DNA of 38,860 bases from Euryarchaeota archaeon UBA433 (GTDB lineage Archaea > Thermoplasmatota > Poseidoniia > Poseidoniales > Poseidoniaceae), in contig DAFX01000076.1 of the NCBI GenBank assembly GCA_002495535.1, forward strand, positions 2,477 through 41,336, written 5' to 3'. The notes beneath the pieces were generated by a model. The model ran no database searches, had not been told where the DNA came from, and worked only from the letters and a program-made list of their open reading frames with translations. Of the stretch, positions 31,645 through 38,860 are shown in pieces; position 1 is the stretch's first letter; each line of letters opens with the position of its first letter. Made by a program: the position numbers and the translations under genes.

Positions 31645-33723
31645 TCAAGCAGATTGAACCTTGCTTGGAATCGGGGTGAGGCGATCGATAACCGCACCCA
31701 GTCGCTCGACAAGTCCTTCTTTTTCTGCGTGCTTAATGAGCGCGATCTCCATCACCTCATCGAGAGTATCAACAGGAACAACCTCGACCATCTTTTCGTA
31801 TTTTGTGTCCAAGAGAACATCTTGCAAGTTGGCCCGAGGGATGACAATGGTCTTGATGCCTGAGCGAGCTGCCGCTTCGATCTTGGCGGTCACGCCACCA
31901 ATTGGAAGAACTTCTCCACGCACGGAAAGAGACCCGGTCATAGCTAAGTCTTGGCGAATTGGAATGCTTTCAAGTGCAGAAATAATCGCAGTAGCAATTG
32001 TAATTGAAGCCGAGTCGCCATCAACGCCGTGTGTATCAACGAACTGGATGTGGATGTCGTAATCAGAAATGTCTTTGCCGGTCAACTTCTTGATCACCGC
32101 ACTGACGTTGGTGACGCTTTCTTTGGCCAAATCAGACAGCCCACCAGTAGCGTGGATTTTACCTCCTCCGCCTTGGGAGGGGGTCACAAGGGCCTCAACA
32201 GGAAGCATGATGCCGCTAAAATCAGAGAGGCCTGAATTTGCCCCGAGCACCGCCAAGCCATTGACTCGTCCAATGCGTTCACCTGAATTGACAACGAGGG
32301 CGTAATCTTGGCGGCGTTCGATCATCCGGTCTGCTACTTGCTGTTCGAGTGGTTTAGCAATGTTGCGGGCACCAAGAACGTGGGCTGCTGTAGTGAGCGG
32401 CGCTCCTTCTTCCATGGCGAGGTCGCCTGCAATTCGCACCAGACCTCCAAGTTCACGAAGACGGAGTGAGAGTTTTCCTCTGCGCCCCGCTCTGCGTTGT
32501 GCTTCTCGTAGAATAATCCCCACAGCACTCTTTTCAAAGTGCGGTATTTCCCTGCTCGTGCCGATATCACGGCGTACTTCTTGAGCGATGAACCGAATCA
32601 ACCGACGTCGGTTTCGAGCGGTGTCTGGCATTTCTGAATTGACATAAACCTCATACCCGTATCCTCGAATACGGCTTCTTAGAGCAGGGTGCATCCCTTG
32701 AATTGCATCAAGGTTTCCAGCAGCGATGAGGATGAAATCACAAGGAACGGGCTCGGTCTTTGTGAGAGCACCTGAGGAACGTTCTGAGCGTCCAGAGATA
32801 GGAAAGGCTCGTTCTTGCATGGCGGTAAGAAGGGCTTGTTGCTCCTCAAGTCGAAGGAGATTCACCTCGTCAATGTAGAGGACCCCTTTGTGGGCACGGT
32901 GAATTGCACCCGGTTCAACACGGTCGTGAGCTGGCGTCTCCATACCACCTGATTGGAAAGGATCGTGGCGGACATCACCTAGCAGTGAGCCAGAAAGGGT
33001 AGCCGTTGCGTCCACAAATGGAGGAGGTGAGGAATTTTCATGCTTCACCAAGACCTTTGGAATTCTGCTTTCGTCACCAGAACTCAATCGGCCACGGATG
33101 AACATGTATCCGAACATGAGTAAGAATCCTCCAAACAACAGTGTAATGATGTCGCCTGATTGAAGTGTGGCAATGAGCAATAGGAAACCTACGGCAGCAA
33201 ATGCGATCAGCAACATTTTCTGAGAACGCTCACGTTGTGTTCTCATGGATTCTTTTTGTAACTTAACAATGCGGTCGCCACGTCCTGCTGGAACCGAACG
33301 AACCCTTGGTTCATTCTCGTCATCTTCGTTTGGATACACAAGTAAATCTTCCAGTGCGTCCTTGGGAAGTAAGTCTGTCATGGACCTTGCTAGCATGGAC
33401 TTTCCAGTTCCAGGGTCCCCGATCATGAGCATATGGCGACGTTGTTCAGCTGCCTTTTTGATAACGATTGAACCTGCTTCTTGTCCGATGACCTGATCGA
33501 CAAGACGGTCCGGAATGGGCACGTCTTCAGTCGATTCGAAATGGACCGATTGAATCCATTCCTCGACGCTTTCCGACATGACCTCGTCGGCGTCTGCTAC
33601 CGGCTCTGGAGCCCACACAGTAACTGGGACTTCGTCGCCCTGTGGTTGAGTGGTTTCAGCCTCAATGGAGCCGATATCCTGCTCTTCGGCAGGGGCATCG
33701 ACCTCCTCAATGTCTTCGGTCAC
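31645..33723 (-). CDS. lonB: archaeal membrane-anchored Lon protease (LonB)
   Basis: A 692-residue ATP-dependent protease degrading damaged or regulatory proteins at the membrane. The AAA+ module has IGDPGTGKS (Walker A, K108) and VLYIDEVNLL (Walker B, D285/E286). Between them, two hydrophobic helices (about 170-187 and 190-209) sit in the ATPase domain, the hallmark of LonB. The C-terminal protease domain has HGVDGDSASI (S571) and GGVTAKIEAA (K614); the 43-residue spacing equals that of the Ser-Lys dyad in E. coli Lon (S679/K722). A 60-residue acidic N-terminal extension precedes the core. The start is a GTG at 33723 with a GGAGG site seven bases ahead. Confidence 0.96.
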   Translation of the reverse strand: MTEDIEEVDAPAEEQDIGSIEAETTQPQGDEVPVTVWAPEPVADADEVMSESVEEWIQSVHFESTEDVPIPDRLVDQVIGQEAGSIVIKKAAEQRRHMLMIGDPGTGKSMLARSMTDLLPKDALEDLLVYPNEDDENEPRVRSVPAGRGDRIVKLQKESMRTQRERSQKMLLIAFAAVGFLLLIATLQSGDIITLLFGGFLLMFGYMFIRGRLSSGDESRIPKVLVKHENSSPPPFVDATATLSGSLLGDVRHDPFQSGGMETPAHDRVEPGAIHRAHKGVLYIDEVNLLRLEEQQALLTAMQERAFPISGRSERSSGALTKTEPVPCDFILIAAGNLDAIQGMHPALRSRIRGYGYEVYVNSEMPDTARNRRRLIRFIAQEVRRDIGTSREIPHFEKSAVGIILREAQRRAGRRGKLSLRLRELGGLVRIAGDLAMEEGAPLTTAAHVLGARNIAKPLEQQVADRMIERRQDYALVVNSGERIGRVNGLAVLGANSGLSDFSGIMLPVEALVTPSQGGGGKIHATGGLSDLAKESVTNVSAVIKKLTGKDISDYDIHIQFVDTHGVDGDSASITIATAIISALESIPIRQDLAMTGSLSVRGEVLPIGGVTAKIEAAARSGIKTIVIPRANLQDVLLDTKYEKMVEVVPVDTLDEVMEIALIKHAEKEGLVERLGAVIDRLTPIPSKVQSA

Positions 33724-33730
33724 AGTAAGT

Positions 33731-33735
33731 CCTCC
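33731..33735 (-). promoter_or_regulatory. ribosome-binding site of lonB
   Basis: GGAGG on the minus strand, seven bases before the GTG start at 33723, supports that codon. Confidence 0.5.
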
Positions 33736-33799
33736 ACGTTACTCCCCTTTATGGGTTTACAATCCACCATGTATCAAGATGGTGCCACCGATGATCGAC

Positions 33800-36700
33800 T
33801 CAAAGTTGGTCATCGAGGTATTGTTGGCCGTAGTATGCCCATTGCTCCATGGACCAACCCGCAGGCAAACCTGTAGCAGGCAACGGAGGCCCAGCAGCTG
33901 GTTGTTGAGGGATCACTGGGGCAGGAGCCTGGAAGAGTTGTTGTGCACCACCGTACATTGAATTAGCAACCATATCGCTTGCTGGTACTGTGCCTGCGTT
34001 CCAAGCCACTTCTGGCTCATTCTTGTTTCCACGAGTCATCATGAGGCCAATCAAGAGGGCCGCGATGACGACACCAATCACAACCAGAGCAATGGTTTCC
34101 ACTGGGAGCGAATCAGAGGTGTCAGTAACGCTCGCACCAGAGTTTCCATCAGTCGGGCACACTGCCCGTGGGTCGTCACACGCAAGATCGAGATCTGCCT
34201 CAACTTGGGTAAGTTCTGCTTCCAGTTCAGTTGTGTCACCATCTGCTTCAGCAATAGCACCCTTGAGTGATGCCTTTGTAGCAAGGAGATTGACGACGTG
34301 CGCTTCAAGCGCATCATCGGACATGTCGGAGGGCGTAGGTGCCGATTCAGTGATGTCCCACTTGATCTTCGTTAAGGTCTTGAAATCATCACCTTCACTG
34401 TCAGTAGCGAGCATTTCAAGCTCGTAGTAATCACGGTCAAGGGAGCCATCTTGACGTGCAGATTGTCCCTCGAAAACCAATGATGGCATGTCAAGTTCGT
34501 TCTGCCATCCTTCGTTTGATTTGGTGACATCCATCTCATAGGTGAGCAAACCGTCACATGTCCCGGTCAGCGAGTTGCATACGTTCCATGTGGCAAGCAT
34601 GTAGGTGAAGACTGGAGCGTTGTCGGTGAGGGTCATCGAGATGGTAGGAGTTTGACCGATGTAGGTGTTGGTCATGTCGGCGTATATGTGACCTGTTCCA
34701 TCATCCACCAGCGAGATTTCGAGTGGAAGGGCGTCATAGACGTTCACTGCAATAGTGTAGGTGTTGCTGTCGTACTTGTCCATAACTTCAATCGTCACAC
34801 TTTGCATACCAACCTGTTCGAACTGAAGCGTTAAGATTCCAGTGAGAAGGTTGTAGCTCGCTGCACCAGCTTCGGATGGGGTGACGGTGAGGAAGGCTTC
34901 GGAGGCCGGGTTATCGATGTCGGTGATCCGTGTGACCAGATCGACCACCATCTGTTCATTCCGCTTGAGTTGAATGGATTCCAATTCAGTCATATCGATG
35001 CGAGGTGCGTCGTTTGCTGGGTTGATTTGGACGAGCATAGTTTGCTCAGAAATTTGCTCGCCGTCGCTCGCTCTGAGGGTCACGACCGCTTGGCCGTTGA
35101 CGTCGTCATCGACGGCTTCAAAGCCAAGAGCATAGGCATCGAGGGTGAATGAAATAACATCTTCATTCGTGCTGCTGACCATCGAAACAGAGAGCGTGCT
35201 TGCGTCCACTGGTTGCCCTGTGTCATCGGTGTCCGACAAGAACGGAAGCAAATCAATCACACCACTGCCACCTTCTTCGATGGTCTGGGTTGGCAAACCT
35301 TCCCAGCGTGGTTGTCCATTTTCGAGGACGTTGAAGAGAAGGGTTCCGTATGGGAGTTCACCAGTTAGTGAATAGTCGCCGCCATCGTCCACACGAATTT
35401 CCATTCCTTGTTGACCGAGCGGGCAGCCGTTAATTTCGCTCCATGCGAATTTCACTTCTAACTCAGTGGTTGAGGGGTGCCAGGCGACGAAGGACGGGCT
35501 ATCAGAAGTCACTACAAGGTCGCTCAATGGCGTTTCAGGATCCGATACATGGCCAGTCAAATCAATCTTGGTCGTAATGTCACAAAGAACCGATGGAATT
35601 GGTTCAGCAACGATTGAAGGGATACCATTTGCCAATTGGAAGACTTCAGAACTGATGATCCAGTCGCTTGTTTGGTCTCGTGAATCAACGGTTTGTGAAC
35701 GAATGTCGTACCATCCCGAGGACATATCCATCGACGGACTCAGCAGGTATTCACGTCCTTCACTAGCAGAGCCAGGATACATGATCATCTCGCCACCAGA
35801 AACAATTGAGTTCGACCACTGGTTCATTCCAGTAGGGGAGACTTCGATATTGAAGCTCATGGACTCAATGGTGTCCACATTGTCATCAGCATCGCCCTTA
35901 GCGAGGATGTTGAATTGTGTTCCTCGTGCGATGATGTTGTCGCCTTCCACTTGTGCCTTCTTGGCGAGCGGTGGACGGTCATGGTCGAGTTCAAAGGTAG
36001 CGAGGTTGTTTGCACTTTGAGTTTCATCGACAAGGCCCGTGATTCGAACGCCGAAGGTTGTCTTCCAGCCGTTTGTTGGGAGGACAGAGGTATCAAATGA
36101 AACGGATGCAGGTTGAGTTGCGCCCATAGCGAGGTTGTTCAATGAAACGCTGTCGATTGCGACTTCGTTCACTCCGTTTTTGTAGAAGAATTCGATGTCC
36201 CCTCCTGCTGTGTAGTCCAAATCGCCGACGTTGCTGATGGTCGACGAGAGGGTGATTGAATCCCCAATTTTGTACGAAGAAGACGCTGCAGGGTGGGAGC
36301 CGGATGCAGTGAGAGGGCCGGGGGCAAGGTCCATCTTGGGTCCCATTGTTGAGTCGATTGCGTGGTAGACGTGTGCGGAACTTCCGCCGACTGAAACGGT
36401 GTTTCCTGCCATGAGAACACCCACAACGATCGCTTTGTTGAGACCGCCGGGAACAACTGAGACAGGGACACTGGACCAAGTTTCTGATTGAGAGACGGAG
36501 GTAGGAGTCACGCTGTGGAATGAGGTACCAGATCCACTGCTCTTGGACTTGTATGTGTCGTTGTCGGTCAACCATGCCATCCAGCAGTTGTACCCGTGTG
36601 GAATTCCTGAACTGTAGGTGTATCCCGTGCAGTCCTTGTCGACAAGAGCTGCGTAGAGTTTCATGTTTGTGGCTGGCGATCCAGAGCCTGAATAACGGTA

Positions 36701-37243
36701 GGAGATGTCCACGTCATAGGTACCGCCAGATTGGGAAATCGATGCTGACATCCCGTAATCGTTGGTTGTTGCAGCCATTCCGCCACCGGACGAGAAGAGG
36801 GTGTCGTAGGTATCGTAGTTAGAAGAAGCACCGCCTTGATTCTTGTCGGTTCGGTCGCCGAAGTATGCATCGGGAGCACCGCCTGTGGACCAAGCCCAGT
36901 TGTATGGTGCGACGTTTCCTGCCCGAGCGGTGTCGGTGTCACCGTAGGATGCTGACATGTAAGTGATGTAGACGTATTCATCGGGGTGGAGTTGTTTCAC
37001 TGCATGGTGTGCATCAGAGCCACCGCCAGTTTTCGAGCAATGGCCGCAGTTGTCTGAGGAAATGTACTGGCCAAACACAACGTGACCGGGGCTTGTGGCG
37101 CTGCTTGCATGTTGGACAAGAGGCGTTTCATCCAGCGTGGTTTCCACGGGATTTGAATTCATTTCAGCAGTAAATCCGGTGAGGACACTCCCCACGAAAA
37201 GAGTTACAATGGTCAAAGCGAGAAGGCGAGCGGGCATCTTCAT
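33800..37243 (-). CDS. very large secreted surface protein with thioredoxin-like N-terminal domain
   Basis: A 1147-residue protein. A signal peptide covers residues 1-27 (MPARLLALTIVTLFVGSVLTG). Next comes an Omp28/thioredoxin-like segment: VVFGQYISSDNCGHCSK with C66-G-H-C69, then HHAVKQLHPDEYVYITYM and a GGAPDAYFGDR strand in place of the cis-Pro loop. Residues about 190-1000 are tandem beta-sandwich domains of the CARDB/Ig/cadherin kind (KIGDSITLSSTISNVGDLDY; VVTLRASDGEQISEQTMLV; QINPANDAPRI). Near the end is an E/D-rich helix (about 990-1025), a transmembrane helix (1050-1070) and a tail of about 75 cytoplasmic residues rich in P, A and Q ending GWSMEQWAYYGQQYLDDQL. It is anchored outside the cell and may be a surface-layer, adhesion or degradative protein. 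The frame extends to 37297; the ATG at 37243 lies about 27 nt after a TATA box and starts the signal peptide. Confidence 0.82.
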   Translation of the reverse strand: MKMPARLLALTIVTLFVGSVLTGFTAEMNSNPVETTLDETPLVQHASSATSPGHVVFGQYISSDNCGHCSKTGGGSDAHHAVKQLHPDEYVYITYMSASYGDTDTARAGNVAPYNWAWSTGGAPDAYFGDRTDKNQGGASSNYDTYDTLFSSGGGMAATTNDYGMSASISQSGGTYDVDISYRYSGSGSPATNMKLYAALVDKDCTGYTYSSGIPHGYNCWMAWLTDNDTYKSKSSGSGTSFHSVTPTSVSQSETWSSVPVSVVPGGLNKAIVVGVLMAGNTVSVGGSSAHVYHAIDSTMGPKMDLAPGPLTASGSHPAASSSYKIGDSITLSSTISNVGDLDYTAGGDIEFFYKNGVNEVAIDSVSLNNLAMGATQPASVSFDTSVLPTNGWKTTFGVRITGLVDETQSANNLATFELDHDRPPLAKKAQVEGDNIIARGTQFNILAKGDADDNVDTIESMSFNIEVSPTGMNQWSNSIVSGGEMIMYPGSASEGREYLLSPSMDMSSGWYDIRSQTVDSRDQTSDWIISSEVFQLANGIPSIVAEPIPSVLCDITTKIDLTGHVSDPETPLSDLVVTSDSPSFVAWHPSTTELEVKFAWSEINGCPLGQQGMEIRVDDGGDYSLTGELPYGTLLFNVLENGQPRWEGLPTQTIEEGGSGVIDLLPFLSDTDDTGQPVDASTLSVSMVSSTNEDVISFTLDAYALGFEAVDDDVNGQAVVTLRASDGEQISEQTMLVQINPANDAPRIDMTELESIQLKRNEQMVVDLVTRITDIDNPASEAFLTVTPSEAGAASYNLLTGILTLQFEQVGMQSVTIEVMDKYDSNTYTIAVNVYDALPLEISLVDDGTGHIYADMTNTYIGQTPTISMTLTDNAPVFTYMLATWNVCNSLTGTCDGLLTYEMDVTKSNEGWQNELDMPSLVFEGQSARQDGSLDRDYYELEMLATDSEGDDFKTLTKIKWDITESAPTPSDMSDDALEAHVVNLLATKASLKGAIAEADGDTTELEAELTQVEADLDLACDDPRAVCPTDGNSGASVTDTSDSLPVETIALVVIGVVIAALLIGLMMTRGNKNEPEVAWNAGTVPASDMVANSMYGGAQQLFQAPAPVIPQQPAAGPPLPATGLPAGWSMEQWAYYGQQYLDDQL

Positions 37244-37260
37244 GTTTCCTACACACCCTA

Positions 37261-37278
37261 GTTGGTATTTTAACCAAC
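37261..37278 (-). promoter_or_regulatory. TATA box inside a palindrome, surface-protein promoter
   Basis: The minus strand reads TTAAAATA at 37273-37266, about 27 nt before the ATG at 37243, so the transcript is probably leaderless. The box is flanked by perfect 6-bp arms GTTGGT and ACCAAC, which makes it a natural operator for a repressor that would block TBP binding. Confidence 0.55.
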
Positions 37279-37430
37279 CCCTTTCCCGACTGCGCATCTA
37301 AATTTCCAAACGGGGCACTCCGTTGCTATGAGATTATAATAAGAACAGATGTATAATTTTCGCTGGAACCTTAACAAAAGAACATCTTGGTCCACGAAGG
37401 ATTGAAACCGAGCGTCGGTTGGCATCGCTT

Positions 37431-38225
37431 ATGGTCAACGATGCGTGGGCAGTTCTGGTCGAAGCAGAAGGGAAAGTCCATGTTGTGGAAATGTCGGCTG
37501 GCGTTCGCAAGATCAAAGGTTTGGGTGTTTTTGATCCTGTTGAAACAATCGGGAGCGCACCCTATGGCACCGTCATCACCCTTGGCCAAAAGCAATTGAC
37601 GAGAATGCCGCCCCGCCTCCCCGAACTTTCCAGAGGAATGCTCCGAAGGGCACAAACCATCAGTGCCAAAGACGCTGGCTACTTTATCGCAAAACTTGGA
37701 ATTGGATCGGGCGACCGTGTCCTAGAAGCAGGACTAGGCAGTGCAGGCCTCTCGATGCACATTGCGAGGTCACTTGGAGGAAGTGGAACGCATGTCACTG
37801 TAGAACCACGATCAGAACACGCCGATGTTGGCCTGAAAAACATGGAGCGTGCACGAGCATCTTGGCAGGAATTCCCCGGCCACCATCACGTTCATGGAGC
37901 CATTGAAGAGGTGGTTGATGAAATTCGCTCTCATTCGGAGTTTTTTGATGCAATCATTCTCGATTTGCCTCAACACCCCACTGCAATTGACGCTGTCGCC
38001 TCGCTGCTTGCCGTCGGCGGGCGTATGGCGTGTTATTGCCCCGTGACCAGCCAAGTTGAACTGGCATGGGAAGCTGCTGAAGGCGCTGGCCTCACCGTAG
38101 AATGGGCTGGAGAACTCATGGAGCGCCAATGGGGCAAGGCATCGAAAGGTGGTATGCGACCAGTCAACGGGCCATTCGGCCACACTGCTTTTCTGCTCAT
38201 TGCTCAGAGAACGTCAATCGAATGA
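37431..38225 (+). CDS. trmI: tRNA (adenine-N1)-methyltransferase, TrmI-like
   Basis: A 264-residue SAM-dependent methyltransferase that makes m1A at positions 57/58 of the tRNA T loop in archaea. A small N-terminal beta domain (to about 75) is followed by the family block QTISAKDAGYFIAKLGIGSG, the SAM motif GDRVLEAGLGSAGLSMHIAR, the acidic strand HVTVEPRSE, the catalytic-loop strand DAIILDLPQHP and GGRMACYCPVTSQVE. Order and length match TrmI. The usual DLPDPW is DLPQHPT here. The frame begins at a TTG (37419); the ATG at 37431 is preferred. Upstream A/T-rich DNA (37333-37360) may serve as promoter for this gene. Confidence 0.88.
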   Translation: MVNDAWAVLVEAEGKVHVVEMSAGVRKIKGLGVFDPVETIGSAPYGTVITLGQKQLTRMPPRLPELSRGMLRRAQTISAKDAGYFIAKLGIGSGDRVLEAGLGSAGLSMHIARSLGGSGTHVTVEPRSEHADVGLKNMERARASWQEFPGHHHVHGAIEEVVDEIRSHSEFFDAIILDLPQHPTAIDAVASLLAVGGRMACYCPVTSQVELAWEAAEGAGLTVEWAGELMERQWGKASKGGMRPVNGPFGHTAFLLIAQRTSIE

Positions 38226-38228
38226 GAT

Positions 38229-38860
38229 TCATTCAATCACGCGGATCGTAGTTTGACACTTTGGACATGTAAAGCGGAATGGTGCCACGCTGCTTCGAGG
38301 CACACCAAGTCGGGCGTCACATGATGGGCAACTGACCTTGCCATCTTCCATTCGACACTCGTTGTACCCTAGGGTTGCTGGTTCAGGTTCCGAGGCTTCT
38401 TCAACGACTTCGTCCTCCTGGTCCTCTGATTCAACCTCAACTCCGCCCCGACGTGAGCGTTGGATGTACATCACGCTAAGAAGAAGCAGGGAAAAGACCC
38501 AACCACCGATCAATGCGTTCAATGTTGAATTCTGATCCAATTGGAATCCAAGCGGCAGGGTTACGCCTTGTGGTGCTTGGGCAGGACCGGCAACTTCCAC
38601 AGCAAAATTTGGAGATTGGTCAGAAGAAGTGGTTGTCGTAGCATCGATGGTGTAAGTGACCTTGATGAATAAGTCAGCATCCTCTTCATTTTGAACGTTC
38701 GAAGTAAGGGTTAATTCAAAGTCAACGCTTGCAAACGGTGCGAGCACAAAGGCCGATGTGCTTGCATTGTCAACATACCTTGACCATTCCCCTAAGAGCA
38801 TGGCTGAACCTTCACCAGCGAAATCCAAAGATCCCGACACTTGGGTGTTGGCGAGGTTTT
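38229..38860 (-). CDS. membrane protein with C-terminal zinc ribbon, partial
   Basis: The frame is open to the right edge of the window, so the N-terminus is missing. The 209 visible residues start with an extracellular-type beta-rich domain (SVDFELTLTSNV, ADLFIKVTYTIDATTTTSS), then a transmembrane helix (NALIGGWVFSLLLLSVMYI), a basic stop-transfer RSRRGG, an acidic linker, and a zinc ribbon with CPSCDARLGVP and FTCPKCQTTIRV at the very end, inside the cell. The layout resembles other archaeal surface proteins with a cytoplasmic zinc ribbon, and the first part may be one of several repeated domains. Function unknown. Confidence 0.7.
   Translation of the reverse strand, partial: NLANTQVSGSLDFAGEGSAMLLGEWSRYVDNASTSAFVLAPFASVDFELTLTSNVQNEEDADLFIKVTYTIDATTTTSSDQSPNFAVEVAGPAQAPQGVTLPLGFQLDQNSTLNALIGGWVFSLLLLSVMYIQRSRRGGVEVESEDQEDEVVEEASEPEPATLGYNECRMEDGKVSCPSCDARLGVPRSSVAPFRFTCPKCQTTIRVIE

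Overview
The window looks like a piece of a planktonic euryarchaeal genome, most probably Marine Group II (Poseidoniales) or a close relative. Clearly archaeal genes are TFB, a membrane-anchored LonB protease, archaeal-type PheS, ribosomal protein L40e, UPF0147, an archaeal prepilin peptidase and a DUF835 protein. They sit among genes with a bacterial or eukaryotic flavour: FolD, TatC, an RhlE-like DEAD-box helicase, a mitochondrial-type citrate synthase and a very large secreted surface protein. The taxonomic call is inference. Genes are densely packed, with ATGA/GTGA overlaps, short A/T boxes about 25 nt upstream of several start codons (leaderless transcripts) and GGTGA/GGAGG ribosome-binding sites before others.

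Layout. 1-152: 3' end of a glycine C-acetyltransferase gene (kbl). 154-1981: three minus-strand genes, two membrane proteins and a DUF309 protein. 2017-6484: a tightly coupled plus-strand operon of a DUF835 protein, a DnaA/Hda-like AAA+ protein with a changed Walker A lysine, and a YkgJ-type cysteine-cluster protein; a 17-nt palindrome lies just before it. This operon is the best candidate for an undescribed system. 6599-7765: citrate synthase. 7770-8924: a glycerophosphodiesterase whose HRG catalytic motif is at the C-terminus, apparently a circular permutation. 9055-11338: PAP2 membrane phosphatase and TatC. 11324-14528: PHP phosphoesterase, a hypothetical membrane protein, FolD, a glyoxalase-fold protein and tRNA-Thr.

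14556-21319 (plus strand): class I aminotransferase, small zinc-ribbon membrane protein, PheS, DEAD-box helicase and a membrane-anchored S15/CocE hydrolase. 21507-24041 (minus): an A/T-rich lipoprotein esterase, tRNA-Ala and PurA. 24290-26320 (plus): TFB with a hairpin at its start codon, a small zinc-finger protein and a hypothetical protein. 26317-27081 (minus): a metallo-beta-lactamase-fold protein that has lost its metal ligands. 27218-28738: L40e (a 49-residue gene), an archaeal prepilin peptidase (minus) and UPF0147. 28739-33723 (minus): AI-2E family transporter, MFS transporter and LonB. 33800-37243 (minus): a 1147-residue surface protein with an N-terminal CGHC thioredoxin-like segment. 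37431-38225: TrmI-type tRNA m1A methyltransferase. 38229-38860: partial membrane/zinc-ribbon protein running off the window.

Most genes are housekeeping (translation, transcription, purine and one-carbon metabolism, TCA cycle, membrane quality control) or belong to the cell surface (Tat export, surface protein, lipoprotein esterase, PAP2). No mobile element, integrase, rRNA or CRISPR array was seen, and no stretch over 300 bases lacks a gene.
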